Shown: positions 49,201 to 61,200 of the stretch, one piece after another
Numbering within the stretch: the stretch's first letter is position 1
Layout: the number at the start of each line of letters is the position of its first letter
NCBI RefSeq assembly: GCF_023277925.1
Contig: NZ_CP063832.1
Location: 1,769,001-1,833,000, forward strand
DNA length: 64,000 nucleotides
Direction of reading: 5' to 3'
Source of the DNA: Pseudomonas entomophila
GTDB lineage: Bacteria; Pseudomonadota; Gammaproteobacteria; Pseudomonadales; Pseudomonadaceae
Position numbers and translations under genes: made by a program
Notes under the pieces: generated by a model
The model's database searches: none
What the model saw: the letters and a program-made list of their open reading frames with translations, nothing else
What the model was told of the DNA's origin: nothing

Positions 49201-52200
49201 GCGCAAGCCGGGCCTGGCGCCAGACCACCTGCACCGGCTGCGGCAGGCCGTCCCACAGCACCGAGGTGCGCAAGGCGTCGTGACGGGCGATGACCTTGTC
49301 CAGTGCCTCGGCAAAGGCATTCAGCCGCTCAAGGCTGGCAAAGGCCATTTGCGAGACCAGCACGTAGGGGTCGTGCTCCGGCGAACTGAGGTGGTGGTAG
49401 AGAATCCCCTCCTGCAACGGCGCCAGTGGGTAGATGTCCTGCACGTTGGCCGCGCCACCCGGCACCGTGGCAACGATCCGCTCGATATCGGATTGTTCCA
49501 GCGCCACCAACGGCAGCATGTCCGACGTAATTTGCATGCAACCGGCCGGAATCAGATTGGCCGGCACCTGCACCCGACGGTTCTGGCCGAGCGTGGCCGC
49601 CAGCGCCGCCACGGTCGGCTGGCCGAACAGCGTGCGCACGTCGGCTACCAGGCCCGCCTGCCGCAAGCGCGCGGTAAGGCTCACGGCCAGCAGCGAATGG
49701 CCGCCCAGTTCGAAGAAGTTGTCGTGCCGCCCCACCTGCTCAACGCCCAGCACCTCGGCCCAGATTGCCGCCATCGCGGCCTCGGTTTCGCCCGCTGGCG
49801 CGACATAGGCCTGCTGCGCCTGGAGCAAAGGTTCCGGCAGCGCCTTGCGGTCGAGCTTGCCGTGAGGGGTCAGCGGCATGGCATCCAGGCGCGTGAAGGC
49901 CTGTGGCACCAGGTGCGCCGGCAGGCAGGATTGCAGTCCTTGCCGCAGAGCCTCGACATCGACCGGCGCCACCTCGGTGAACCAGGCCAGCAGGCGTTCG
50001 TTGCGCACCAGCACCACGGCATCGGTAACGCCCGGTTGGGCCTTCAGCGCCGCTTCGATCTCACCCAACTCCACCCGCACACCGCGAACCTTCACCTGGT
50101 CGTCGTTGCGCCCCTGGTAATCCAAGGTGCCGTCGGCGTTCCAGCGCACCAGGTCGCCGCTGCGATACATCCGCGCCCCCGGCTCGTCACTGAACGGATC
50201 GGCGAGGAAGCGCTCCTCGGTCAGGTCGGGACGGTTGAAGTAGCCTCGGGCAACCTGGGCGCCGCCAATGTACAGCTCGCCGATCACACCCACCGGTACA
50301 GGCTGGCGGTGTTCGTCCAGCACATAGGCGCGGGTGTTGGCGGTTGGCTTGCCGATATGCAGCACACCGCCTGGTTGCAGGTGCCCGGAAGTCGCCACCA
50401 CCGTGGTTTCGGTCGGGCCGTAGTTGTTGACCAGGGCGAAACCTGGGTCGCGGTCGAACTGGCGCAGGCGGTCACCGCCCACCAGCAGCGTGCGCAGGGT
50501 CGGGTGCTGACGCTCGCGACGCAGCGCCTGCTCGGCTACCGGCGTAGGCAGGAAGCTGACCTGCAACGGCTGCTCCAGCCACCAGTCGAGCAGTTCGTCC
50601 ACGTGCTCGCCGCCGATATGGGCAGGGGGCAAGTGCAGCACCGCCCCGGCGCACAGCGCTGGCCAAGCCTCCCAGGCCATGGCATCGAAACCGAAACCCG
50701 CGACGCTGGAGGTATGGCCGCCCGCCCCCAGTTCAAAGGTATCGCAGTGCCAATGCACCAGGTTGGCCAGCGTGCGGTGCTCGACCATCACGCCCTTGGG
50801 CTGGCCGGTGGAACCCGAGGTGTAGATCACATAGGCCAGCTGACGGTCATCCAGCCCCGCCACGACAGGGTTGCTGTCCGCTTCACCGCGCCAGGCCTTG
50901 CCGTCCAGTGCCACGGTCGCCACCTCGCCCACCAACGCGGTGGTGGTCGACTCGACCAGCACCAGCGCTGGCCTGCTATCGCTCAGCAGGTAAGCGATAC
51001 GGTCGGCCGGATAGGCCGGGTCGACCGGCACATAGGCGGCACCGGCCTTGAGCGCGGCGAGCATGGCCACCAGCCGTTGCGGCCCCCGCTCAAGGCACAG
51101 CGCCACCCGGTCGCCACGCAGGACGCCGCGCTTGATCAGATGATGGGCCAGGCGGTTGGCGCGCAGGTTCAGCTCGCCGTAGCTCAGACGCTGTTCACCC
51201 TGCACCAGCGCCAGTGCTTGCGGCGCCGCGCTGGCAAAGGCCTCGACCTGCGCATGCACGGTCTGCCCCTGCGGGTAGGCCTTGCCGGTGGCATTGAAGC
51301 CCTCCAGCACCCGGTGCTGTTCGTTAGCGTCGAGGATCGGCAGTGCATCGACCTGGGCCCCACCGCCTTGCTCCAGGGCCTCGACCAGTTGCGTCAGCGC
51401 GCCGGTCATCCAGCCCGCGACCCGTTCGGCGCCGATACCCTGCTGGGCCAGCACGCTCAGGCTGAAGCCCTCGCCCAGGTCGTCCACGCTCAAGGTCAGC
51501 GGGTAGTTGCTGCGCTCTTCACCACCGAGCTGGTAGATGCCGTGGAAACTGTCGACATCGGTCGCCGCGCCTGCCGCCGTGTGGCGGTAATTGAGCAAGG
51601 CGCTGAACAACGGCGCCGAGGCCGCCACGCCGCTGCAACGCTGGGCCAGTGCCAGCGACGCATGCTCGTGGCCGAGCAACGCCGACAGCCGCTGGTGGGT
51701 GACCGCGACTGCCGCGCTGGCGCCCACCGCCGTCTCGATGCGCAGCGGCAACGTGTTGATGAACACCCCAAGCGCCCGGTCGGCGCCCTCGCCGCCTTGC
51801 AGGCGCCCCATCAGCACGGTGCCGAACACCACGTCATGCCGCCCGGCCAGCACCCCCACCACGCGGGCCCAGGCCAGGTGCATCAGGCTCGCGGCACTGA
51901 CGCCGCGCTGTCGTGCCTGCTCGCGCACCCGGCGCGCCAGCGCCGGTTCGAGCAGCTGCCGCGCCTCTTCGATATCGCCGCCGTCGCCCTGCACGTCGGC
52001 CAGGCCCATGGGCAGGGTCGGCGCGTCGATATCCCCCAGCAAGTCGCGGAAGAACGCCTCGTGCCCGGCCTCGGCGGCGCCCAGGCGCACCTGGGCCACA
52101 TAGTTGCGGTAAGGCACCGGGGCCGTCAGCAGGTGCCCACGGCCGGCCAGCAATGCCTGCATCTCGTGAACGATCACCTCCATCGCCGTGTGGTCCAGGG

Positions 52201-55200
52201 CCAGGTGGTGGAAATGCAGGATCGCCACCACCCGGCGCTGGGCCGGGTCCGCGGCATAGGTCAGGCGCAGCAACGGCGCACGGGTCAGGTCCAGGCGCTG
52301 GCGACGGGCATCGAAGTGCGCCTGCAGGTGCTCGACCACGGCCGTCTCGCCCAGCCCGGTGACCTCGTTCACCTCGAGCCTGGCCTGACGCCAGACCACC
52401 TGCACCGGCTCGTCCAGACCTTCCCACACCACCGAGGTGCGCAGGATATCGTGGCGGTCGATGACCTGTTGCAGGACAGCGGCGCACGCCTGCAGCCGTG
52501 TCAGGTCATCGAACGCCAGCCGCGACTGCAACAGGTAGGGGTCGCCTTGCTCGGCGCTCAGGTGGTGGTAGAGGATGCCCTCCTGCAATGGCGCCAGCGG
52601 GTAGATCTCCTGCACGTTGGCCGCGCCGCCCTGCACCGTGGCGACGATGCGATCAATAGCCACCTGGTCGAGGTCGATCAGGCTGAGCATGTCCGGGGTG
52701 ATATGGGTGGCCCCTTCAGGCACCCGATTGGCCGGCACCTCGACCTCACGACCACTGCCAACGGCCGCGGCCAGCGCGGCCAGGGTCGGCTGGGCGAACA
52801 GCACGCGCACGTCGGCGGTGAGCCCGGCCTTGCGCATGCGCTCGATCAGGCTCACCGCCAGCAGCGAGTGGCCGCCGAGTTCGAAGAAGTGGTCGTGGCG
52901 GCCGACCCGCTCGACCTTGAGCAACTCGGCCCAGATCGCCGCCAGGGCGGTTTCCACCTCACCCTGGGGTGCCTCGAAGGCGCGGCTGACCACGGACGCG
53001 CTATCTGGTTGCGGCAATGCACGGCGGTCGAGCTTGCCGTTGGCGGTCAGTGGCAGTGCGTCCAGTTGTACATACGCCGACGGCAGCATGTAGTCCGGCA
53101 ATTGGCCTTGCAGTTGCTGATGCAGTTCGGCGATCGCCTGTTGGCCAGTGAAGTAGGCCACCAGGCGCTTGTCGCCCGGGCTGTCCTCGCGCAGCACCAC
53201 GGCCACGTCGCGGACACCCGCGCACGCCGCCAAACGTGCCTCGATCTCGCCCAGTTCGATACGGAAACCACGCAGTTTGACCTGCTGGTCGGCGCGCCCC
53301 AGGTAGCGCAGGGTGCCGTCCGCCTGCCAGCAGGCCAGGTCACCGCTGCGGTACATGGTCCCGCCGTGGAACGGGTCGGCCAGGAAACGCTCGGCGGTTA
53401 GCTCGGGCTGGCCCAGGTAGCCCAGGGCCACGCCGTCACCGGCAATGTACAGCTCGCCCACCGCGCCCACCGGCAGCAACTGCCGACGGGCATCGAGCAC
53501 ATAGCAACGGGCGTTGCCGATCGGCTTGCCGATGGGGATGCTGCCCTCTCCCACGCTGACGATTTCGTGGGTGGTGCTGAACGTGGTGGCTTCGGTCGGG
53601 CCGTAACCGTTGAGCAGGTGTTGCGGCGCGCCGTCACGCAGCACGCGGGCGATGACTGCCGGGTCCAGCACATCACCGCCGACCATCAGGTAGCGCAGCC
53701 TGCGGAACGCCGGCAGCAGGTCATCGGCGAACTGGTGGAACAGCCCGGCCGTCAGCCACAGCACGGTCACGCCCTGGGCCAGCAGTGCGTCTCGGAGGGC
53801 CTGGCGCGACAGCACCTGGTCCTGGTCGATCACCACCACCGCGCCGCCATTGAGCAGCGGCGCCCAGACTTCCAGGGTACTGGCGTCGAACGCCGGGTTG
53901 GAGGCGAACGCCACCCGGTCCTGGCTGTTGAAATCGGCAAAGCCGTTGTTGATGGCCAGGCGCACGATGGCCCGGTGCGGCACCTGCACCCCTTTCGGCG
54001 TGCCAGTGGAGCCGGAGGTGTACATGATGTACGCGGCACTGCCGGCATCCACCGCCAGGTTCAGAGGTTCGCTGGCGTAACGGCCGAGGTCGAGCCGGTC
54101 CAGCTCGACCCGGCGCACGCCCTCGACTTGCGGCTGATCGTTATGGGTCAGCAACACCACGGCCTGGCTGTCCGCGACCATGAACGCCTGGCGTTCGACC
54201 GGCGCATTGCCGTCCAGCGGCACGAACACCGCCGCGCATTTGCTCACGGCCAACTGGGCCGCCAGCAGGTCAAAGGATCGCGGCAGCAGCAAGGCCACCC
54301 GATCACCAGCCTGCACGCCCAGCTCCAGCAGATAGCCCGCCAGTCGATTGGCGTGCTGGTCAAGCGCGCGATAGCTCCAGCGGCGCTCGCCATGGATGAC
54401 TGCCAGCGCCTCGGGGCTCAATTCGGCGTGCGCCTCGAACAACGCATGCACAGCCCTGTCACGCGGGTAGTCGCGTCGGGTGTGGTTGAACTGGCGCAGC
54501 ACCCGCTCACGCTCAACCGCAGGCAACGCGACCAGGTTATGCAATGGCGTCACGGGCGCATCTTCCAACGCCTGGGCCAGCTGTGCCAGGGCGGCCAGCA
54601 GCAGTTGGCAGACCAACGTGCCATCCACTTGCGCCACGGCCTGCACGGTCAGAGAGAAGCCGCTGCCCAGGTCGTCGACACTGACCACCAACGGGTAGTT
54701 GGTGCGTTCGTGGGCGGTCAGCAGCTCGATGCCCACCCAGGCTTCGTGCTGCTCGGTACTGGCGGCGGCGCTGTGGCGGTAGTTCAGCAGGCTGGTGAAC
54801 AGCGCCTGCGAGGCCGGCACGCCACTGCAGCGCTGGGCCAACGCCAGCGACGCCTGCTCATGGGTCAACAGTTGTGCCAGGCGCTGGTGGGTCAGGCGCA
54901 CGCCATCGGCCACGCCGGCGGCATTGACGCTGACCCGCAGCGGCAAGGTGTTGATGAACATGCCCAGGGCCTGCTCGGCCCCTTCGCCGCCTTCAAGACG
55001 GCCCAGCAGCACGGTGCCGAACACCACCTCTTCGCGGCCGGACAACTGCGCCAGCACCTGGCCCCAGGCCTGGTGCACCAGGCTGGCGACGCTGATCCCC
55101 AGTACCCTGGCCTGTGTGCGCAAGCGTTGTGCCAGGGCGATATCGAGCACGTGATGGTGGTCGTGCACCTGGCCGCCATCGCCGCGCACATCGCGCAGGC

Positions 55201-58200
55201 CGAACACCTGCGTCGGTTCGTCGATATCGCCCAGCAGTGTCCGGAACAGCGCCTCTTGCGCTGGAATATCAGCCCCCAAGCAGGCCTGGGCCACGTAGTT
55301 GCGATACGGTACGCCGGGCTCAACCGGCACCGGTGCCCCTTGCAGGTAGCCGGTCAGCTCGCGGCCGATCACTTCCATCGCCACATGGTCGAGGACGATA
55401 TGGTGCAGTCTTATCGCCGCCAGCAGGCCGGGCCCGTTCGGGTCTTGCCAGTGGTACAGGCGCACCAGTGGCGCCTGCGCCAACGGCAAGCCGTGTGCCA
55501 ACGCAGCCTCGTCGGCCACTTCGAATACCGCCAGCGCCGTGCGCCGCCAGACTACCTGCACCGCTTGCGGCAGCCCTTCCCAGAGTACCGAGGTGCGCAG
55601 CACGTCATGCCGGCCGATGACCTTGTTCAGGGCATCGACGAAGGCTTCCAACCGTTCACGGCTGGCGAAGGCCATGCGTGAGCCGAGCACATAGGGATCG
55701 TGCTCCGGCGCGCTGAGGTGGTGGTAGAGAATGCCCTCCTGCAACGGCGCCAGCGGGTAGATATCCTGCACGTTGGCCGCGCCACCCAGCACTGTGGCGA
55801 CGATACGCTCGATGGCGGCCTGCTCCAGTTCCACCAGGGGCAGCATGTCCGGCGTGATGTAGGTGCAATCGGCCGGGATCAGATTCGCTGGCACCTGCAC
55901 CTGGCGGCTGTGGCCCAGGGTGGCTGCCAGCGCCGCCACCGTCGGCTGGCCGAACACTGTGCGCACATCAGCTTGCAGGCCGGCCTGGCGCAGGCGCGCG
56001 GTCAGGCTCACGGCCAGCAGCGAGTGGCCACCCAGTTCGAAGAAGTTGTCGTGCCGGCCTACTTGCTCGACACCCAGCAACTGCGCCCAGATATCGGCCA
56101 GCAAGCGCTCGGTCTCGCCCTGCGGTGCTTCGTACTCGCGCCCTTGCACGTCCGGCACCGGCAGCGCCTTGCGATCAGGCTTACCGTTGGGGGTCAACGG
56201 CATCGCGTCGAGGTGAATGAATAGCGCCGGCACCATGTATTCCGGCAACTGCGCCAGCAAAACAGCCCGCAGGTGATCGGCGGCCTGTGGCTCGCCGGTG
56301 TGGTACGCCACCAGGCGCGGGCCGCTGTGCGGGTGCTCGTGCACCAGCACCAGCGCTTCGCGTACACCCGCGATCCGGTTCAGGCAGGTCTCGATCTCAC
56401 CCGGTTCGATGCGCAGGCCACGCAGCTTGATCTGGTGGTCGGTGCGGCCGAGGAACTCCAACACGCCGTCCTGGCGCTGACGCACCAAGTCGCCACTGCG
56501 GTACAGACGGTCGCCTTCGACGAACGGGCTGGCAATGAAGCGCTCGGCCTGTTGCTCCGGCAAGCCGAGGTAACCGCGCGTCACCCCGACACCGCCGATG
56601 TGCAACTGGCCGGCCACACCGAATGGCACCGGCTGATCATGCGTATCCAGCACGTACAGCCGCGTATTGTCGATCGGCCGGCCGATCGGCAGCGCACCGG
56701 ACGGCAGCGGATCCTGCGGCTCCAGGATCCAGGCACTGCAATCCACCGTGGTCTCGGTCGGGCCGTAGACGTTGTGCAGCCGCACCTGCGGCAGGCGTTC
56801 ACGTACCTGGCGGGCCAACGCCTCGGTCAGTTCGCCGCCACCGCAGACAATGTCGGTGAGGCTGGAGCAACGGGCGCTGCCCGCCTGCTCAAGGAACTGC
56901 TGCAACAGCGCCGGCACAAACTGCACCACACCGACCCGTTGTTGCTCGATCAGCTCGACCAGGTACTGCGGATCGCGCTGCCCATCCGGGCGCGCCAGCA
57001 CCAGGCGCAACCCGCTGCACAGCGGCCAGAACAGCTCCCACACCGAGGCGTCGAAACTCACCGGGGTCTTGTGCAGCACGGCGCCGTCTACCGGGAACAG
57101 CCCGGCACTCCAGTGCACCAGGTTCACCACGTTGCGGTGCTCGACCATCACGCCCTTGGGCACGCCGGTGGAGCCAGAGGTGTAGATCACATAGGCCAGG
57201 TGATCCGAAGTCAGGCCAGGCACCTGCGGGTTGCTGGCCGGCAGCGCCGCCCAGGTCGGCTGATCCAGGTCGACCAGCGTCGTCGGCGATACCACCAGGG
57301 CTCGGGTAGCCCCCTGCACCAGTACCGCCCGTGGCTGGCTGTCGCCGAGCATGTGGCTGATGCGCTCGGCCGGATAATCCGGATCGACCGGCACATAGGC
57401 GCCACCCGCCTTGAGAATGGCCAGCAGACCAACCACCAGCGACAGGCCTCGTTCGACACAGATCGCCACCCGATCATCGGGTTTTACCCCGAGCGCAATC
57501 AGGTGATGGGCCAAACGGTTGGCTTGTTCATTGAGCTGGCGATAGCTTAGCTGGGCACCATCCGCCTGCACGGCAATCGCTTCAGGATGGCGCTCGACCT
57601 GCCGTTCAAACAGCGCATGCAGAGGCTGCGTCAGATCGTGGTCTCGTACGGTCGCGTTGCACGCCTGATGCAGATGCTCACGCTCCTCGGGCAACAGCAC
57701 CGGTACGTGCAGCAACGCCTGCCGGGGCTGCGCATCCAGGCCTTCGGCCAGGGCCTGCAGCACCTGCCGCAGTTGCGCGCAGATCCGTGCGGCGCCCACC
57801 GACGCCGGGGCCATGGCCACCAGGCGCAGCCTTTCACCCATGTCGTCCACGCTCAGGCTCAGCGGGTAGTTGCTGCGCTCCTGGCCATCGAGGAACTCGA
57901 CCCCCTCCCATTCCAGGCGCCGCGCCTCGTCCACCTCACTGCCGTGGCGGTAATTGAGCATGGCGCTGAACAGCGGTGCCGGCGCGGCCACGCCACTGCA
58001 ACGCTGGGCCAGGGCCAGCGAGGCGTGTTCGTGCACCAGCAGCGCGCTGAGGCGTTGCTGGGTCTGGCGCACGGCCTCTTCGAGCGTCAGCCCTGCCAGG
58101 TCCAGGCGCAGCGGCAAGGTATTGATGAACATGCCCAGGGCGCGCTCGGCGCCCTCGCCCGCTTCCAGGCGCCCCAGCAGCACGGTGCCGAACACCACGC

Positions 58201-61200
58201 GGTCGGTGCCGCTGACCGCGGCCAGCAGGCGTGCATAGGCCAGGTGGAACAGGCTGGCGACGCTGATGCCCAGGCGCCGCGCCTGGTGGCGCAGTTGCGC
58301 GGCCAGGGCGTCATCCAGCCACAGCTGCGCCTCCTCGATACCCAGGCCGTCACCTTGCACATCGCCCAGGCCGAACGGCAGGGTCGGCTCGTCGATATCG
58401 CCCAGTTGCGCGCGGAAGAACGCCTCGTGCTCGGCCTGGCTGACGCCCAGGCGCGCCTGGGCCACGTAGTTGCGATAAGGCACCGGCGCCTGGAGCGGTG
58501 TGCCAGCCCCTTGCAAGTAGCCCAGCAGCTCCTGGCCGATCACCTCCAATGCGGTGTGGTCGAGGACGATATGGTGGAACTGCAACAGCGCTTCGATGCG
58601 CTGATTGCCCGTCGCCGGGCCATGGAGCAGGCGAATCAGCGGTGCCTGCCCGATATCGAGGGACTGCGTGCGCTGCGCGTCGAGCGGTGCGACCTGCAAC
58701 GCGGCCTCGCGCCAGACCACCTGTACCGGCTGCGGCAAGCCATCCCACAGCACCGAGGTGCGTAGCACGTCATGCCGGGCGATGGCTTGGCGCAGCGCGT
58801 CGGCAAATACGTGCAGGCGCGCCGGGCTGTCGAAGGCAATGCGCGATTGCAGCACGTAGGGGTCGTGCTCCGGCGAACTGAGGTGGTGGTAGAGAATCCC
58901 CTCCTGCAACGGCGCCAGTGGGTAGATATCCTGCACATTGGCCGCGCCACCCGGCACCGTGGCAACGATCCGCTCGATATCAGATTGTTCCAGCGTCACC
59001 ATGGGCAGCATGTCTGGCGTGATATGCGTGCAACCGGCGGGAATCAGATTGGCCGGGGCCTGCACCTGACGGCTTTGGCCCAATGTGGCGGCCAGCGCCG
59101 CCACCGTCGGCTGGCCGAACAAGGTGCGCACATCGGCGTCCACGCCCGCCTGCCGCAAGCGCGCGGTAAGGCTCACGGCCAGCAGCGAATGGCCGCCCAG
59201 TTCGAAGAAGTTGTCGTGCCGCCCCACCTGCTCAACGCCCAGCACCTCGGCCCAGATTGCCGCCATCGCGGCCTCGGTTTCGCCCGCTGGCGCGACATAG
59301 GCCTGCTGCGCCTGGAGCATAGGTTCCGGCAGCGCCTTGCGGTCGAGCTTGCCGTGAGGGGTCAGCGGCATGGCGTCCAGGCGCGTGAAGGCCTGAGGCA
59401 CCAGGTGCGCCGGCAGGCAGGATTGCAGGCCTTGGCGCAGAGCCTCGACATCGACCGGCGCCACCTCGGTGAACCAGGCCAGCAGGCGTTCGTTGCGCAC
59501 CAGCACTACGGCGTCGGCAATGCCCGGTTGGGCCTTCAGCGCCGCTTCGATCTCACCCAACTCCACCCGCACACCGCGAACCTTCACCTGGTCGTCGTTG
59601 CGCCCCTGGTAATCCAAGGTGCCGTCGGCGTTCCAGCGCACCAGATCGCCGCTGCGATACATCCGCGCCCCCGGCTCGTCACTGAACGGATCGGCGAGGA
59701 AGCGCTCCTCGGTCAGGTCGGGACGGTTGAAGTAGCCTCGGGCAACCTGGGCGCCGCCAATGTACAGCTCGCCGATCACGCCCACCGGCACCGGCTGGCG
59801 GTGCGCGTCCAGCACATAGGCCCGCAGGTTGGCGATGGGTTTGCCAATATGCAGCGCCCCGCCTGGAACCACCGTACCGGCTGTCGCCACCACCGTGGTT
59901 TCGGTCGGGCCGTAGTTGTTGACCAGGGCGAAACCTGGGTCGCGGTCGAACTGGCGCAGGCGGTCACCGCCCACCAGCAGCGTGCGCAGGGTCGGGTGCT
60001 GACGCTCGCGGCGCAGTGCCTGCTCGGCCACAGGCGTGGGCAGGAAGCTGACCTGCAACGGCTGCTCCAGCCACCAGTCGAGCAGCTCGTCCACGTGCTC
60101 ACCGGCAATATGAGCCGGTGGCAAGTGCAGCGCTGCCCCGCTGCACAGCGCCGGCCAGACCTCGAAAGCCATGGCGTCGAAGCCGAACCCGGCGACGCTT
60201 GAGGTATGGCTGCCCGCCTGCAACGCGAAGGCTTCGCGGTGCCAGTGCAGCAGGTTGGCCAGGGTGCGGTGCTCGACCATCACGCCCTTGGGCTGGCCGG
60301 TGGAACCCGAGGTGTAGATCACATAGGCCAGCTGACGGTCGTCCAGCCCCGCTACGACGGGGTTGCTGTCGCGCTCATCGAACCAGGCGCCGCCATCCAG
60401 ATTGACGGCCGACACCTCGCCCACCAACGCTGCGGTGGTCGACTCGACCAGTACCAACGCTGGCCTGCTATCGCTAAGCAGGTAGGCGATACGGTCGGCC
60501 GGATAGCTCGGATCGACCGGTACATAGGCGGCACCAGCCTTGAGCGCGGCGAGCATGGCCACCAGCCGTTGCGGGCCCCGCTCTAGGCACAGTGCCACCC
60601 GGTCGCCACAGGTAACGCCGTGCTCGATCAGATGATGGGCCAGGCGGTTGGCGCACAGGTTCAGCTCGCCGTAGCTCATCCGCCGCTCACCTTGCACCAC
60701 CGCCAACGCCTCGGGCGCCGCCACGGCACAGGCCTCGACCATCGCATGCACGGTCTGCCCCTGGGGATAGGCCCTGGCGGTAGCGTTGAAGTCCACCAGC
60801 ACCTGGCGCAACGCTTTGTCATCGAGCATCGCCACCTGGTCGAGCGCCTGCCTTGGGGCATGTTCCAGCGCCTGTACCAGGCGGGCCAGCACATTGACCA
60901 TCCCGGTCGCGACCTGGGCGGCATCGATGCCCTCGACGGCCAGCACGCTCAGGCCGAAGCCCTCGCCCAGGTCGTCCACGCTCAAGGTCAGCGGGTAGTT
61001 GCTGCGCTCCTCGCCGCCCAGCAGCCGCACGCCTTGCCAGATGCCCTCGCCGTCGCGGGCGACCGCCCCTGCGCTGTGGCGATAGTTGAGCAAGGCGCTG
61101 AACAGCGGCGCCGAGGCTGGCACACCGCTGCAACGCTGGGCCAACGCCAACGGTGCGTGTTCATGCCCGAGCAGCGCCGACAAGCGCTGGTGAGTGGCCT

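Noticed and set aside
46004..53401. A 2465-codon open frame on the plus strand opposite etlB
   Set aside because: It lies antisense to clear NRPS modules, its translation is His/Gln/Arg/Gly-rich low-information sequence without domains, and such long antisense frames are expected in high-GC genes with GC-rich third positions. Similar frames at 30345-32618, 32898-36404, 43298-46000 and 3571-5733 are rejected likewise.
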